NCBI RefSeq assembly: GCF_001592285.1
Contig: NZ_BCWQ01000002.1
Coordinates: 186,001-250,000 of the forward strand
Direction of reading: 5' to 3'
Origin: Hydrogenophaga pseudoflava NBRC 102511
GTDB taxonomy: Bacteria > Pseudomonadota > Gammaproteobacteria > Burkholderiales > Burkholderiaceae_C
DNA length: 64,000 nucleotides
Positions 10,421 through 19,751 of the stretch are shown here, in pieces. The position numbers were made by a program, and so were the translations under genes. The notes under the pieces are model-generated. The model did not search any database and was not told the DNA's origin. It saw nothing but the letters and a program-made list of their open reading frames with translations. Position 1 is the first letter of the stretch, and every line of letters starts with the position of its first letter.

Positions 10421-12508
10421 TCAGGCGACCTTGTCCTGTCCGGAAGCGCCGAACAGACGCTCCTTGAGCCGGGTCAACTGGTCTCGCACAGACGCCGCCT
10501 TCTCGAACTCCAGGTTGCGCGCGTGCTCCAGCATCTGCTTTTCCAGCCGCTTGATTTCCCGCGCAGCGTCCTTTTCGTCCAGCGCCTCCAGGTCGGCCTT
10601 CTGCGCGCTGGCCGCCGCCAGGCGGTCCGCCTCCCGTCCCGCCTTCTCGCTGTAAACGCCGTCGATCAGGTCCTTGATGCGTTTGACCACACCCTTGGGC
10701 GTGATGCCGTTCGCCTCGTTGAACGCGATCTGCTTGGCCCGGCGCCGCTCGGTCTCGTCCATCGCCCTCTTCATCGAGTCGGTGATGCGGTCGGCATACA
10801 GAATGGCCTTGCCGTTGAGGTTGCGTGCCGCGCGGCCGATGGTCTGGATCAGCGAGCGCTCGGCGCGCAGGAAGCCTTCCTTGTCGGCATCCAGAATGGC
10901 CACCAGCGACACCTCGGGAATGTCCAGCCCCTCGCGCAGCAGGTTGATGCCCACCAGCACATCGAAGGCGCCCAGGCGCAGGTCGCGGATGATCTCGACC
11001 CGCTCGACCGTGTCCACGTCGCTGTGCAGATAGCGCACCTTGACCCCGTTCTCGGTCAGGTAGTCGGTCAGTTGCTCGGCCATGCGTTTGGTCAGCGTGG
11101 TGATGAGCACCCGCTCACCCTGCTCCACCCGGATGCGGATCTCCTGCAGCACATCGTCCACCTGGTGGGTGGCCGGCCGCACCTCGACCACGGGGTCGAC
11201 CAGGCCTGTGGGACGCACCACCTGCTCCACCACCTTGCCGGCGTGCGTCTTCTCGTAGTCGGCCGGCGTGGCCGAGACGAAGATGCACTGGCGCATGCGC
11301 TGCTCGAACTCCTCGAACTTCAGCGGCCGGTTGTCCAACGCGCTGGGCAGCCGGAACCCGTATTCCACCAGCGTGGTCTTGCGCTGGCGGTCGCCGTTGT
11401 ACATGGCGTTGAGCTGGCCGATCATCTGGTGGCTCTCGTCCAGGAACATGATGGCGTCGCGCGGCAGGTAGTCGGTCAGCGTGGCTGGCGGGTCGCCCGG
11501 CGCACTGCCGGCCAGGTGGCGCGAATAGTTCTCGATGCCCTTGCAGTGGCCGACCTCGCTGAGCATCTCGATGTCGAAGCGCGTGCGCTGCTCCAGCCGC
11601 TGGGCTTCGACCAGTTTGCCCATGCCCACCAGCTGCGCCAGCCGCTCGCGCAGCTCTTCCTTGATGGCCTCGACGGCGCTGAGCACCTGCTCGCGCGGCG
11701 TCACGTAGTGGCTGCTGGGGTAGACGGTGAAGCGCGGGATCTTCTGCCGCACCTTGCCCGTGAGCGGGTCGAACAGCTGGAGACTCTCGACCTCGTCGTC
11801 GAACAGCTCGATGCGGATCGCCATCTCCGAGTGTTCGGCCGGGAACACGTCGATGGTGTCGCCGCGCACGCGAAACTTGCCTCGGGAAAAGTCTTGCTCG
11901 TTGCGGCTGTACTGCATGCGCACCAGCTGTGCGATCAGGTCGCGCTGGCCGGCCTTGTCGCCCACGCGCAGCGTCATCACCATCTGGTGGTAGCTCTCGG
12001 GCTTGCCAATGCCATAGATGGCCGAGACGGTGGCCACGATCACCACGTCGCGCCGCTCCAGGATGCTCTTGGTGCAACTCAGCCGCATCTGCTCGATGTG
12101 CTCGTTGATCGCACTGTCCTTCTCGATGAACAGATCGCGCTGCGGCACATAGGCCTCGGGCTGGTAGTAGTCGTAATAGCTGACGAAGTACTCGACCGCG
12201 TTCTTGGGGAAGAACTCGCGGAATTCGGAGTACAGCTGCGCAGCCAGCGTCTTGTTGGGCGCGAACACGATGGCCGGGCGCCCGATGCGGGCGATCACGT
12301 TGGCCATGGTGAAGGTCTTGCCCGAGCCGGTCACGCCCAGCAGGGTCTGGAACACCTCGCCGTCCTCGATGCCTTCGACCAGTCCGGCGATCGCTGTGGG
12401 CTGGTCGCCGGCCGGCGGGTAAGGCTGGAACAGCTCGAACGGGGAATCGGGGAAGCGGACGAAGGTGCCGTCCTGCTTTTCCGTGATGACTTCAGAGAGA
12501 TCCGGCAT
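10421..12508 (-). CDS. uvrB: Excinuclease ABC subunit UvrB
   Basis: A 695-residue helicase-like damage-verification subunit of nucleotide excision repair. The Walker A motif is in [14 protein letters not shown], the beta-hairpin region has [12 protein letters not shown], and the helicase motifs DESHQM and QTIGRAARN follow. The C-terminal UVR motif that binds UvrC is present ([21 protein letters not shown], about 650-670). I chose the ATG at 12506-12508 (MPDLSEVI), where homology starts; an in-frame start 57 bases upstream is less likely. It is divergent from the aminotransferase gene. Confidence 0.95.
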   Translation of the reverse strand: MPDLSEVITEKQDGTFVRFPDSPFELFQPYPPAGDQPTAIAGLVEGIEDGEVFQTLLGVTGSGKTFTMANVIARIGRPAIVFAPNKTLAAQLYSEFREFFPKNAVEYFVSYYDYYQPEAYVPQRDLFIEKDSAINEHIEQMRLSCTKSILERRDVVIVATVSAIYGIGKPESYHQMVMTLRVGDKAGQRDLIAQLVRMQYSRNEQDFSRGKFRVRGDTIDVFPAEHSEMAIRIELFDDEVESLQLFDPLTGKVRQKIPRFTVYPSSHYVTPREQVLSAVEAIKEELRERLAQLVGMGKLVEAQRLEQRTRFDIEMLSEVGHCKGIENYSRHLAGSAPGDPPATLTDYLPRDAIMFLDESHQMIGQLNAMYNGDRQRKTTLVEYGFRLPSALDNRPLKFEEFEQRMRQCIFVSATPADYEKTHAGKVVEQVVRPTGLVDPVVEVRPATHQVDDVLQEIRIRVEQGERVLITTLTKRMAEQLTDYLTENGVKVRYLHSDVDTVERVEIIRDLRLGAFDVLVGINLLREGLDIPEVSLVAILDADKEGFLRAERSLIQTIGRAARNLNGKAILYADRITDSMKRAMDETERRRAKQIAFNEANGITPKGVVKRIKDLIDGVYSEKAGREADRLAAASAQKADLEALDEKDAAREIKRLEKQMLEHARNLEFEKAASVRDQLTRLKERLFGASGQDKVA

Positions 12509-12613
12509 GGGCGCAGTCAACGAGTGGTGGGGAGCGGCCGTTAAAATTGGCCGAACCCGGCACACTACACCACGCCCGGACTCTTCGCTACTGACAACCT
12601 TTCAAGGATTTTC

Positions 12614-13810
12614 ATGTCCCTGTTTTCCGCCGTCGAAATGGCCCCCCGCGACCCCATCCTGGGTCTGAACGAACAATTCGCTGCCGACACCAACCCCAGC
12701 AAGGTCAACCTGGGCGTGGGCGTGTACTTCGACGACAACGGCAAGCTGCCGCTGCTGCAGTGCGTGCAGGCCGCGGAGAAGGCGATGATGGACAAACCCG
12801 CCGCCCGCGGCTACCTGCCCATCGACGGCATCGTTGCCTACGACAACGCCGTCAAGGCCCTGGTGTTCGGCGCCGAATCCGACGTCGTGAAGTCCGGCCG
12901 AGTTTCCACCGTGCAGGCCATCGGCGGCACCGGAGGCCTGAAGATCGGCGCCGACTTCCTGAAAAAGGTCAGCCCGGACGCCAAGGTGCTGATTTCCGAC
13001 CCGAGCTGGGAAAACCACCGCGCCATCTTCCAGAACGCCGGTTTCGAGGTGGGCAGCTACCGCTACTACGACGCCGCCACCCGCTCGGTGAACTTCGAGG
13101 GCATGCTGGCCGACCTGAACGCCGCCGCCCCCGGCACCATCGTCGTGCTGCATGCCTGCTGCCACAACCCCACCGGCTACGACATCACCGCAGCCCAATG
13201 GGACCAGGTGATCGCCGCCGTCAAGGCCCGTAATCTGACCGCCTTCCTGGACATGGCCTACCAGGGCTTCGGCCACGGCATCGCCGAAGACGGCGCCGTG
13301 ATCGGCAAGTTCGTGGCCGCCGGCCTGAACATCTTCGTCTCCACCAGCTTCTCCAAGAGCTTCAGCCTGTACGGCGAGCGCGTCGGGGCCCTGTCGGTGG
13401 TGGCATCGGACAAGGACGAGGCCGCGCGCGTGCTGAGCCAGCTCAAGATCGTCATCCGCACCAACTACTCCAACCCGCCGACCCACGGTGGCGCGGTGGT
13501 AGCCGCGGTGCTGAACAACCCCGAGCTGCGCGCCCTGTGGGAAAAGGAACTGGGCGAGATGCGCGTGCGCATCAAGGAAATGCGCCAGAAGCTGGTCGAT
13601 GGCCTGAAGGCCGCCGGTGTAAAGCAGGACATGAGCTTCATCACCACCCAGATCGGCATGTTCAGCTACTCGGGCCTGTCCAAGGACCAGATGGTGCGCC
13701 TGCGCAACGAGTTCGGGGTGTATGGCACGGACACCGGCCGCATGTGCGTGGCCGCCCTGAACAGCAAGAACATCGACTATGTCTGTCAGGCCATTGCCAA
13801 GGTCGTTTGA
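12614..13810 (+). CDS. Aspartate/aromatic amino acid aminotransferase (class I)
   Basis: A 398-residue fold-type I PLP enzyme of the AspC/TyrB subgroup. The sequence has NLGVGVYFDD, CCHNPTGYD and the PLP lysine in STSFSKSFSLYGERVGAL, and RTNYSNPPTHG near the carboxylate-binding region. This group transfers amino groups between aspartate, phenylalanine or tyrosine and 2-oxoglutarate in the cytosol; aspartate versus aromatic preference cannot be read from motifs alone. It is monocistronic, divergent from uvrB, and is followed by a strong terminator. Confidence 0.9.
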   Translation: MSLFSAVEMAPRDPILGLNEQFAADTNPSKVNLGVGVYFDDNGKLPLLQCVQAAEKAMMDKPAARGYLPIDGIVAYDNAVKALVFGAESDVVKSGRVSTVQAIGGTGGLKIGADFLKKVSPDAKVLISDPSWENHRAIFQNAGFEVGSYRYYDAATRSVNFEGMLADLNAAAPGTIVVLHACCHNPTGYDITAAQWDQVIAAVKARNLTAFLDMAYQGFGHGIAEDGAVIGKFVAAGLNIFVSTSFSKSFSLYGERVGALSVVASDKDEAARVLSQLKIVIRTNYSNPPTHGGAVVAAVLNNPELRALWEKELGEMRVRIKEMRQKLVDGLKAAGVKQDMSFITTQIGMFSYSGLSKDQMVRLRNEFGVYGTDTGRMCVAALNSKNIDYVCQAIAKVV

Positions 13811-13831
13811 TTTTTCTCACGCCCGTCTGCC

Positions 13832-13857
13832 AAAAGCCGCTCACCGAGCGGCTTTTT
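13832..13857 (+). terminator. Rho-independent terminator after the aminotransferase
   Basis: Stem GCCGCTC / GAGCGGC with an ACC loop, flanked by A4 on the left and T7 on the right. It begins 21 bp after the stop codon. Confidence 0.9.
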
Positions 13858-13990
13858 TTGTGTCCATTCGCACTGTTTACCCGATCTGGCCGGTCAAAAC
13901 CACGCTTTCCCGGCGGCTGATTCCTTTCGCCAAGATGACACTACGGGGCTGCGAATTAGTGTTTTTCCCCTCTGGACAGGGGTGCCCTGC

Positions 13991-14014
13991 TGTTATATTG
14001 CACTGCAACATAAC
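13991..14014 (+). promoter_or_regulatory. phaZ promoter (extended -10) overlapped by a near-perfect palindrome
   Basis: TGTTATATT at 13991-13999 fits an extended -10 box (TGnTATATT). The palindrome GTTATATTGCA (13992-14002), one central base, TGCAACATAAC (14004-14014) has a single mismatch between arms. It covers the -10 box and the likely transcription start, 14 bp before the phaZ ATG. TGC-rich palindromes of this kind are bound by PhaR-type regulators of PHB genes; assignment to PhaR is an inference. Confidence 0.6.
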
Positions 14015-14027
14015 CTTTTCAACAGCC

Positions 14028-15458
14028 ATGCTCTACCAGATCTACGAAACCCAGCGCTCGATCATGGAACCCTTCGCCGACCTGGCCGAAGTCACCGCGA
14101 AGCTGTTCAGCAACCCGATGTCCCCCCTCGGCCAGTTGCCGATGGCACAACGGATCTCTGCGGGCTACGACCTGCTGCACCGGCTTGGAAAGGATTACGA
14201 AAAACCGACTTTCGGCATTCCCACGGTGAACGTGGACGGTGTCGAGGTTGCTATCTACGAGCGCGTGGAAATCGACAAGCCGTTTTGTGAGCTGCGCCGC
14301 TTCAAGCGTTTCTCCGACGACACCGCCACACTGGCCAAGCTCAAGTCCCAACCGGTCGTGCTGATCGTGGCGCCGCTCTCGGGCCACTACGCCACACTGC
14401 TGCGCGACACGGTCAAGACCATGCTCAAGGACCACAAGGTCTACATCACCGACTGGAAGAACGCCCGCCTGGTGCCGCTGTCTGAAGGTGAGTTCCACCT
14501 GGACGACTACGTCAACTACGTGCAGGAATTCATCCGCTACCTGCAGAAGAACTACGGCAACTGCCACGTGATGAGCGTGTGCCAGCCCACCGTGCCGGTG
14601 CTGGCCGCCGTGTCGCTGATGGCCTCGCGCGGCGAGACCACGCCGCTGTCGATGACCATGATGGGCGGACCGATCGACGCCACCAAGTCGCCCACCGCGG
14701 TGAACAACCTGGCCACTCAGCGCAGCCACAGCTGGTTCGAGAACAACGTCATCTACCGGGTGCCCGACAAGTTTCCGGGCGCCGGCCGTCGCGTGTATCC
14801 GGGTTTCCTGCAGCACACCGGTTTTGTGGCCATGAACCCCGACCGCCACGCCAGCAGCCACTACGACTACTTCCGCGACCTGATCAAGGGAGACAACGAA
14901 AGCGCCGAAGCTCACCGCAAGTTCTACGACGAGTACAACGCCGTGCTCGACATGGACGCCGACTACTACCTGGAAACCATCAACACGGTGTTCCAGGAGT
15001 TCAAGCTGGTCAACGGCACCTGGGATGTGAAGGGCGCGAATGGCAAGACCGAACGCGTGAAACCTCAGGACATCAAGACCTCCGGCCTGCTGACCGTCGA
15101 GGGCGAGCTCGACGACATCTCCGGCTCGGGCCAGACCGCCGCCGCCCACGAACTGTGCACCGGCATCCCCAAGACCCACCAGATGCACTACGAAGCCAAG
15201 GGCGCGGGCCACTACGGCATCTTCAGCGGCCGCCGCTGGCGCGAAATGGTCTACCCGGTGGTCAAGAGCTTCATCCTGTCCCACCAGCCTGTCAAGGCCA
15301 CCGATGCGGCCACCACCAGCCTGGCACCGGTCGCCAGCCCCGCAAAGCCGGCCCCTGCCAAAACCGCGCGGGCGAAAAAGGCCGTTCCCGCCCCGGTTGC
15401 CGCGGCGCCCGCCGCCAAGCGTCCTGTGGCCAAGAAGGCCGCGCGCAAGACCTCCTGA
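14028..15458 (+). CDS. phaZ: Intracellular polyhydroxybutyrate depolymerase
   Basis: A 476-residue PhaZ of the Ralstonia PhaZ1 type, which mobilises native PHB granules in the cytosol. The N-terminus MLYQIYETQRS matches that family, and homology covers residues 1 to about 410. The nucleophile is a cysteine in the VMSVCQPTVPVLAAV segment (about residue 183), as in PhaZ1 enzymes. From about residue 421 the protein has an extra Ala/Lys/Pro-rich low-complexity tail, not part of the hydrolase fold. The start is the first ATG before homology, 14 bp after the palindromic operator. It is unlinked to the phaCAB genes at 31-35 kb. Confidence 0.92.
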   Translation: MLYQIYETQRSIMEPFADLAEVTAKLFSNPMSPLGQLPMAQRISAGYDLLHRLGKDYEKPTFGIPTVNVDGVEVAIYERVEIDKPFCELRRFKRFSDDTATLAKLKSQPVVLIVAPLSGHYATLLRDTVKTMLKDHKVYITDWKNARLVPLSEGEFHLDDYVNYVQEFIRYLQKNYGNCHVMSVCQPTVPVLAAVSLMASRGETTPLSMTMMGGPIDATKSPTAVNNLATQRSHSWFENNVIYRVPDKFPGAGRRVYPGFLQHTGFVAMNPDRHASSHYDYFRDLIKGDNESAEAHRKFYDEYNAVLDMDADYYLETINTVFQEFKLVNGTWDVKGANGKTERVKPQDIKTSGLLTVEGELDDISGSGQTAAAHELCTGIPKTHQMHYEAKGAGHYGIFSGRRWREMVYPVVKSFILSHQPVKATDAATTSLAPVASPAKPAPAKTARAKKAVPAPVAAAPAAKRPVAKKAARKTS

Positions 15459-15460
15459 CA

Positions 15461-15497
15461 GCGCCCCGGGGCCCCGGGGCCCCGGGTGCCCCGGGTA
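15461..15497. repeat. GC-rich palindromic spacer
   Basis: The phaZ-rsxB spacer is a run of CCCCGGGG/GGCCCCGG units that can fold on itself in several registers. There is no T-run, so it is not a clear intrinsic terminator. It may pause transcription or reflect slippage. Nothing else is seen in this spacer. Confidence 0.5.
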
Positions 15498-15509
15498 CAC
15501 TCGCGCCCC

Positions 15510-16166
15510 ATGAACGAACTGGCCCGGCGCATCGATGCCGCACTGCCCCAGACGCAGTGCACCCGCTGCGGCTACCCCGACTGCGCGAGCTACGCGCAGG
15601 CCGTCGCTGCGGGCGAGGCCGGCATCAACCAGTGCCCCCCGGGTGGGCGCGAGGGCATCGAGCGGCTGGCGGCGATCACCGGACAGACGGCCAGCGACCT
15701 CAACCCCGCCAACGGCATCGAAGGACCGCTGACTCTGGCGGTGATCGACGAAGATTGGTGCATCGGCTGCACCCTGTGCATCAAGGCCTGCCCGACCGAC
15801 GCCATCGTCGGCAGCAACAAGCGCATGCACACCGTCATCGAGCCCTACTGCACGGGCTGTGAACTCTGCATCCCGGTCTGTCCGGTCGACTGCATCTCGC
15901 TGGAGGTGGTCAGTGGCGAGCGCACCGGATGGGGCGCCTGGACTCCCGCCCAGGCAGAGCAGGCCCGCGAGCGCTACACCCGGCGCTCGATCCGGCTGGT
16001 GCGGGAGAAGCAGGAGCACGAGGCGCGCCTGGAGGCCAAGGCCCGCATGAAGCTGGCCGACCTGTCGGCGCACTCGCAGCACACCGATCCGGTCGTACTC
16101 GACAAGAAGCGGGCCGTGATCGAGGCGGCGCTGGCCCGCGCCCGCGAGCGCCGCGGGCAGGGCTGA
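15510..16166 (+). CDS. rsxB: RnfB/RsxB-like iron-sulfur electron-transfer protein
   Basis: A 218-residue protein with an N-terminal 4Fe-4S domain ([15 protein letters not shown] followed by NQCPPGG) and two classical ferredoxin motifs ([12 protein letters not shown] and [12 protein letters not shown]). This is the domain order of RnfB/RsxB, but the N-terminal membrane helix of full-length RnfB is missing, and no other rnf gene is nearby. Stand-alone forms like this occur in betaproteobacteria; the redox partner is unknown. The C-terminal third is charged and probably helical. It converges with the chemoreceptor gene with a 1-bp gap. Confidence 0.8.
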   Translation: MNELARRIDAALPQTQCTRCGYPDCASYAQAVAAGEAGINQCPPGGREGIERLAAITGQTASDLNPANGIEGPLTLAVIDEDWCIGCTLCIKACPTDAIVGSNKRMHTVIEPYCTGCELCIPVCPVDCISLEVVSGERTGWGAWTPAQAEQARERYTRRSIRLVREKQEHEARLEAKARMKLADLSAHSQHTDPVVLDKKRAVIEAALARARERRGQG

Positions 16167-16167
16167 C

Positions 16168-18489
16168 TCAGGCCGACACCGTCAGCGACTTGTAGACACC
16201 ACAACCGACGTACAGATCGTCGACCTTGGTGACGTAGGACATCTTGGTCTGCACCACACCGGTCTGCGGGTTGGTGATGTCGTACTCCACCCAGCCCGGT
16301 TCCAGTTCGGCCTGTGCCACGATGGCTTCGAACAGCGAAGCGCCGTCCACACCGGGAATGTCCTGCACGCGGCCGCCAACCTTCTCAGGATGACCGCCAA
16401 ACGCGCGATAGGCCCCGCTGCTGTCGAGCGCGAAGACGTACATGTCGCGGTCGTGGAAGTTCTGCGCCGGGTCGGTGATTTGGTTCAGGAAGCCATCGCG
16501 ACTGCTGCGGGCACGCAGTTCAAGTGCCCGCTGGACCAGCGCCATCGCCTCCTCGGCCGCACCCTGCTGGAGCTGGAAGGACGACACCGCCTGGGCCAGC
16601 GTGGCGGCCCGACCTTCCAGCTGGGTGGCCTGCTGGACCGCGCGCTCGACCATGCGGGCGTTGCGCTGCGTGATTTCATCGAGCTGCCCCACCGCGGACG
16701 AGATCTCGCTGAGGCCACCGCTCTGCTCGGCGCTGGCCGCCGAAATCAGCGACATGTTGGCGGCCACGCCGCGCACGCCGTTGACGATCTCCGTCATGCC
16801 TGTACCGGCGGCCCGGATCTGGGCCACGCTGGTGGAGACCTGCTGCCCGGAAGCCTGGATCAGTTCCCGGATCTCCCGCGACGACGCCGCCGAGCGCTGA
16901 GCCAGGCTCCGCACCTCGGCCGCCACCACGGCGAAACCACGGCCCTGTTCGCCGGCGCGCGCAGCTTCGACGGCGGCATTCAGCGCCAGGATGTTGGTCT
17001 GGAACGCCAGGCTGTCGATCACGCCGATGATCTCGTTCATTTGCTGGGCACTTTTCTGGATGCCCTCGACCGATTCGACCGCACGCACCATGGCCTGTGC
17101 GCCGCTCTCGGCGATGTCGCGGACCCGGGAGGCCTGCGCATCCGAGTCGCCCGCAGTCTGGGCATTGCGCTGCACCGTGCTGGAGAGCTCCTGCACGCTG
17201 GCGGCGGTCTGTTCCAGGTTGGCCGCCTGCTGCTCGGTGCGGTCGGCCAGTTCGCGGTTGCCGGTGGCCAGGCTCTTGCCGGCATAGGCGACCAGCGCGG
17301 AGTTGCTGCGCACCTCGGCCACCATGGCCGACAGGTTGCCGATCATGTCCTGCAGCTGGGACGCCAGATCGGCCAGTTCGTCGGTGCCACGCACCGTCAC
17401 GCGGGTGCGCAGGTTGCCCTTGGCGGTCTCGGCCATCACATGGCTGACATGCCGGAAGTCGATCACAAAGCTGAAATAAAACGACGTGAGCAGGTAGCCC
17501 ATGGCCGCCATGCCCAGAACGGCGGCGCCGATCGCCACCCACCGCTGGAGTTCCGCGGCCGCTTTGCGCTCTTCCAGCAGTTGCGTCAGTCGCGCAAGCA
17601 CGGCGCCTTGGTAGGCCTGTGCCGCGTTGATGGCCGTGGTGCCTGCGGCGAAATACTCCGTGGGCGCCACGCTGCCGGAGCCATTGGCGGCACCCAGCGC
17701 AAGCGCCACGAACGATTCCGAGGCCTTGATGGCCTCTTCGGCTGGCAGGCCGGTCTGTCCGTAGCGCTGGGCGAACGCGGTGGCGAAGCGGAAGTCGTCG
17801 GTTTCACCTGCCAACAACTGCAGCTGGGAGCGAAGGCCCGCAGCGGCGTCGCCCATGCCTTCAGGCCGGCTGAGCAACCCGGCGCCCTCTCCCCTGAGAC
17901 GGGCCATGCGCTCGGTCCATGGCACGGTGCGGGAGACCACGATGTCCATGAGGAAGTAGCTCGCAGGATCGGGATCGAACAGCAGGTGCGAGCGTTCGCC
18001 GGTGGTGTACATGAGCCGCTTGATGTCGGCGATCAGGGCGGTGTGGGTGTCGAACGCCTGCTCGCGCGATAGCTTTTCGGTGTCTGCCAGCCGCTGCACG
18101 CGGGCTTCCAGGTCGCGCCAGACCTGTGTGAGGCCCATTTCTTCGCGCGCCGCAGTCAGCGCCGCGCCTGCGGTGGCCAGTGTGGTGGGCAGGGACTCTC
18201 GGGTCTTGTCGAGGGAGGAACGCGCGGCCGCTTCGCCTGCCAGCAGCATGTTCGTCTGCCCCCGGTGGGTCTGCAGGACTGTCACCAGACGGCCCAGGGC
18301 AGAGATGCCCTGAACGCCCTGCGCCTCACCTTCCAGGAGGTGGATTTCGTCCGAGATGCGCTGCACCAGCGATACGCAGACCACCAGCATCGGAACAACG
18401 ATCGCCATCGCGAGAATCCCCAGCTTGACGGGGAGTCTCATTTTGCGCATCAGCCATACGCCGGGCATGAACGGTTGGACTCGTGACAT
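16168..18489 (-). CDS. Methyl-accepting chemotaxis protein with C-terminal Cache domain
   Basis: A 773-residue chemoreceptor. Order: TM1 (about 20-44), a large helical periplasmic domain (about 45-320) with a nitrate-sensor-like look, TM2 (about 322-345), HAMP (about 346-400), the MCP signalling coiled coil with hairpin tip about 495-530 ([29 protein letters not shown]), then about 125 extra residues (650-773) resembling a single-Cache domain, with [22 protein letters not shown] and [10 protein letters not shown]. The last part would be cytoplasmic, unlike usual Cache domains. A ribosome site AAGGAG lies 12 bp before the ATG. No che genes are nearby. Confidence 0.88.
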   Translation of the reverse strand: MSRVQPFMPGVWLMRKMRLPVKLGILAMAIVVPMLVVCVSLVQRISDEIHLLEGEAQGVQGISALGRLVTVLQTHRGQTNMLLAGEAAARSSLDKTRESLPTTLATAGAALTAAREEMGLTQVWRDLEARVQRLADTEKLSREQAFDTHTALIADIKRLMYTTGERSHLLFDPDPASYFLMDIVVSRTVPWTERMARLRGEGAGLLSRPEGMGDAAAGLRSQLQLLAGETDDFRFATAFAQRYGQTGLPAEEAIKASESFVALALGAANGSGSVAPTEYFAAGTTAINAAQAYQGAVLARLTQLLEERKAAAELQRWVAIGAAVLGMAAMGYLLTSFYFSFVIDFRHVSHVMAETAKGNLRTRVTVRGTDELADLASQLQDMIGNLSAMVAEVRSNSALVAYAGKSLATGNRELADRTEQQAANLEQTAASVQELSSTVQRNAQTAGDSDAQASRVRDIAESGAQAMVRAVESVEGIQKSAQQMNEIIGVIDSLAFQTNILALNAAVEAARAGEQGRGFAVVAAEVRSLAQRSAASSREIRELIQASGQQVSTSVAQIRAAGTGMTEIVNGVRGVAANMSLISAASAEQSGGLSEISSAVGQLDEITQRNARMVERAVQQATQLEGRAATLAQAVSSFQLQQGAAEEAMALVQRALELRARSSRDGFLNQITDPAQNFHDRDMYVFALDSSGAYRAFGGHPEKVGGRVQDIPGVDGASLFEAIVAQAELEPGWVEYDITNPQTGVVQTKMSYVTKVDDLYVGCGVYKSLTVSA

Positions 18490-18521
18490 GGCTCATCAGC
18501 TCCTTCTCTCTGATCAGACTT

Positions 18522-18692
18522 CTATCGGCAGTTCGCTGGTCTTGTTGAATTGGGATAGACCCGCAAGCGACGTCTGTCAGTGAAACTGGGGCAGTCCGAG
18601 GGCCTTGGTGCCCCGCAGTCGTCGCCTTGCGACATCTGGGGAACCCCGTGAGGGGTGGCATGGTTCTGGTTGGGGTGTTCGTGGGTGCCCAT
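18522..18692 (-). CDS. Possible small protein upstream of the chemoreceptor
   Basis: A 56-codon open frame starting MGTHEHPNQNHATPHG. The ATG (18690-18692) is preceded six bases upstream by GAGGAG, one of the best ribosome sites in the window. The product is hydrophilic, with an N-terminal His/Asn/Pro-rich stretch and three cysteines, no membrane segment and no recognised family. It ends 32 bp before the chemoreceptor start on the same strand. The rest of the 18490-18823 interval shows no other gene. This could be a real short gene or a chance frame. Confidence 0.35.
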   Translation of the reverse strand: MGTHEHPNQNHATPHGVPQMSQGDDCGAPRPSDCPSFTDRRRLRVYPNSTRPANCR

Positions 18693-18823
18693 GGCGGACT
18701 CCTCGGAATGCGGACGGTGAGGTGAGCCCCAGCGTAGGACAAGTGCCTGCCGCGCAATGCGCTGAAGAGCGCCTGTCTTCCATGCCTGTTCCAACTGCAG
18801 CCAGGCGACGGCACAATCCGCGC

Positions 18824-19195
18824 ATGACCGCGACCGCCCATCTCCTCAAACTGACCGCGCGCCCCGAGGGCACCCCGTCCGTCGACCACCCGCGCCGGGA
18901 GCGGCTGTTACGCGGAAACCCCATGCGGGAAACCTGGAACCTGGTCGACGAGGGTCTGCCGGCCGGGCAGGTGTATTGCGGCGTCTGGCGCTGCGAGCCG
19001 GGGCACTGGCGCATCGCCATGGGGCCGACCGAGCGCGAACTGTTCACCGTGCTTGAGGGCCGCTGCCGGGTGCACGATGCGACGGGCGGCTTCGAGGAGG
19101 CCGGACCGGGAGAAGGCATCTACATTCCGCCCGGCTTCGAAGGGGCGTTCGAGGTGCTGGAGCCCCTGACCAAGACCTACATGATCTGCGAGTGA
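18824..19195 (+). CDS. Cupin-domain protein (cupin_3/DUF861 type)
   Basis: A 123-residue single-domain cupin. The two cupin motifs are degenerate: CEPGHWRIAMGPTERELFTVLEGRCRV (motif 1) and GEGIYIPPGFEGAFEVLEP (motif 2). In place of the usual His-rich metal set there are few histidines, as is common in the cupin_3 subgroup. Function is unknown; members range from isomerases to small-molecule sensors. I chose the ATG at 18824 (MTATAHLLKLT) because homology starts just after. It stands alone and converges with the propionyl-CoA operon. Confidence 0.75.
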   Translation: MTATAHLLKLTARPEGTPSVDHPRRERLLRGNPMRETWNLVDEGLPAGQVYCGVWRCEPGHWRIAMGPTERELFTVLEGRCRVHDATGGFEEAGPGEGIYIPPGFEGAFEVLEPLTKTYMICE

Positions 19196-19204
19196 GCGCC
19201 AGAT

Positions 19205-19237
19205 AAAAAAACCCCGCCAGGCGTGCACCCGGCGGGG
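19205..19237 (-). terminator. Terminator of the propionyl-CoA operon
   Basis: Stem CCCCGCC (19212-19218) / GGCGGGG (19231-19237). On the minus strand it is followed by seven Ts, so it ends the mutase-carboxylase-VOC transcript. It lies between the convergent cupin and VOC genes and may act weakly on the cupin too. Confidence 0.85.
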
Positions 19238-19259
19238 CTGTCTCCTCGGCTTCTCGGTT

Positions 19260-19751
19260 TCAACCGGGTCGTGCGGCCAGGGCGGCAAAGGCGTTGACCA
19301 CCTCGGCCGGGGCCTGCACCAGTTCAATCAGCACACCTTCCCCCGCAATCGGGAATTCTTCGTTCGCCTTGGGGTGCAGGAAGGTGATGTCAAAACCCGC
19401 CGCGCCCTTGCGGATGCCGCCCGGCGCAAAGCGCACGCCCTGGGCCGTGAGCCACTCCACCGCCACCGGCAGGTTGTCGATCCACAGGCCGATGTGGTTG
19501 AGCGGCGTGGCATGGACCGCCGGCTTCTTCTCGGGGTCCATGGGCTGCATCAGGTCAACCTCGACCTTGAACGGGCCGCTGCCGATGGCGCAGATGTCCT
19601 CGTCCACGTTCTCGCGCTCGCTCTGGAAGGTGCCGGTCTTCTCCAGCCCGAGCATGTCCACCCACAGCGTCTGCAGCCGCAGCTTGTCCGGACCGCCGAT
19701 GGCGATCTGCTGGACGCCGAGCACCTTGAAGGGGCGTGGGGTGCCCTTCAT
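19260..19751 (-). CDS. VOC/glyoxalase-superfamily protein, candidate methylmalonyl-CoA epimerase
   Basis: A 163-residue vicinal-oxygen-chelate protein, last gene of the mutase-carboxylase operon; its ATG overlaps the pccA stop (ATGA). Two beta-alpha-beta-beta-beta repeats are visible: [14 protein letters not shown] near the start and [17 protein letters not shown] in the second half, ending in GVLIELVQ. The second His and the last Glu fit metal ligands of methylmalonyl-CoA epimerase, but the first His is replaced by Gln (QQIAIG). The epimerase step is otherwise missing between PccAB and the mutase here, so the role is plausible but inferred. Confidence 0.65.
   Translation of the reverse strand: MKGTPRPFKVLGVQQIAIGGPDKLRLQTLWVDMLGLEKTGTFQSERENVDEDICAIGSGPFKVEVDLMQPMDPEKKPAVHATPLNHIGLWIDNLPVAVEWLTAQGVRFAPGGIRKGAAGFDITFLHPKANEEFPIAGEGVLIELVQAPAEVVNAFAALAARPG

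Noticed and set aside
14019-16082. A 687-codon minus-strand frame opposite phaZ and rsxB
   Set aside because: Antisense to two genes with clear motifs; no ribosome site and no domain.
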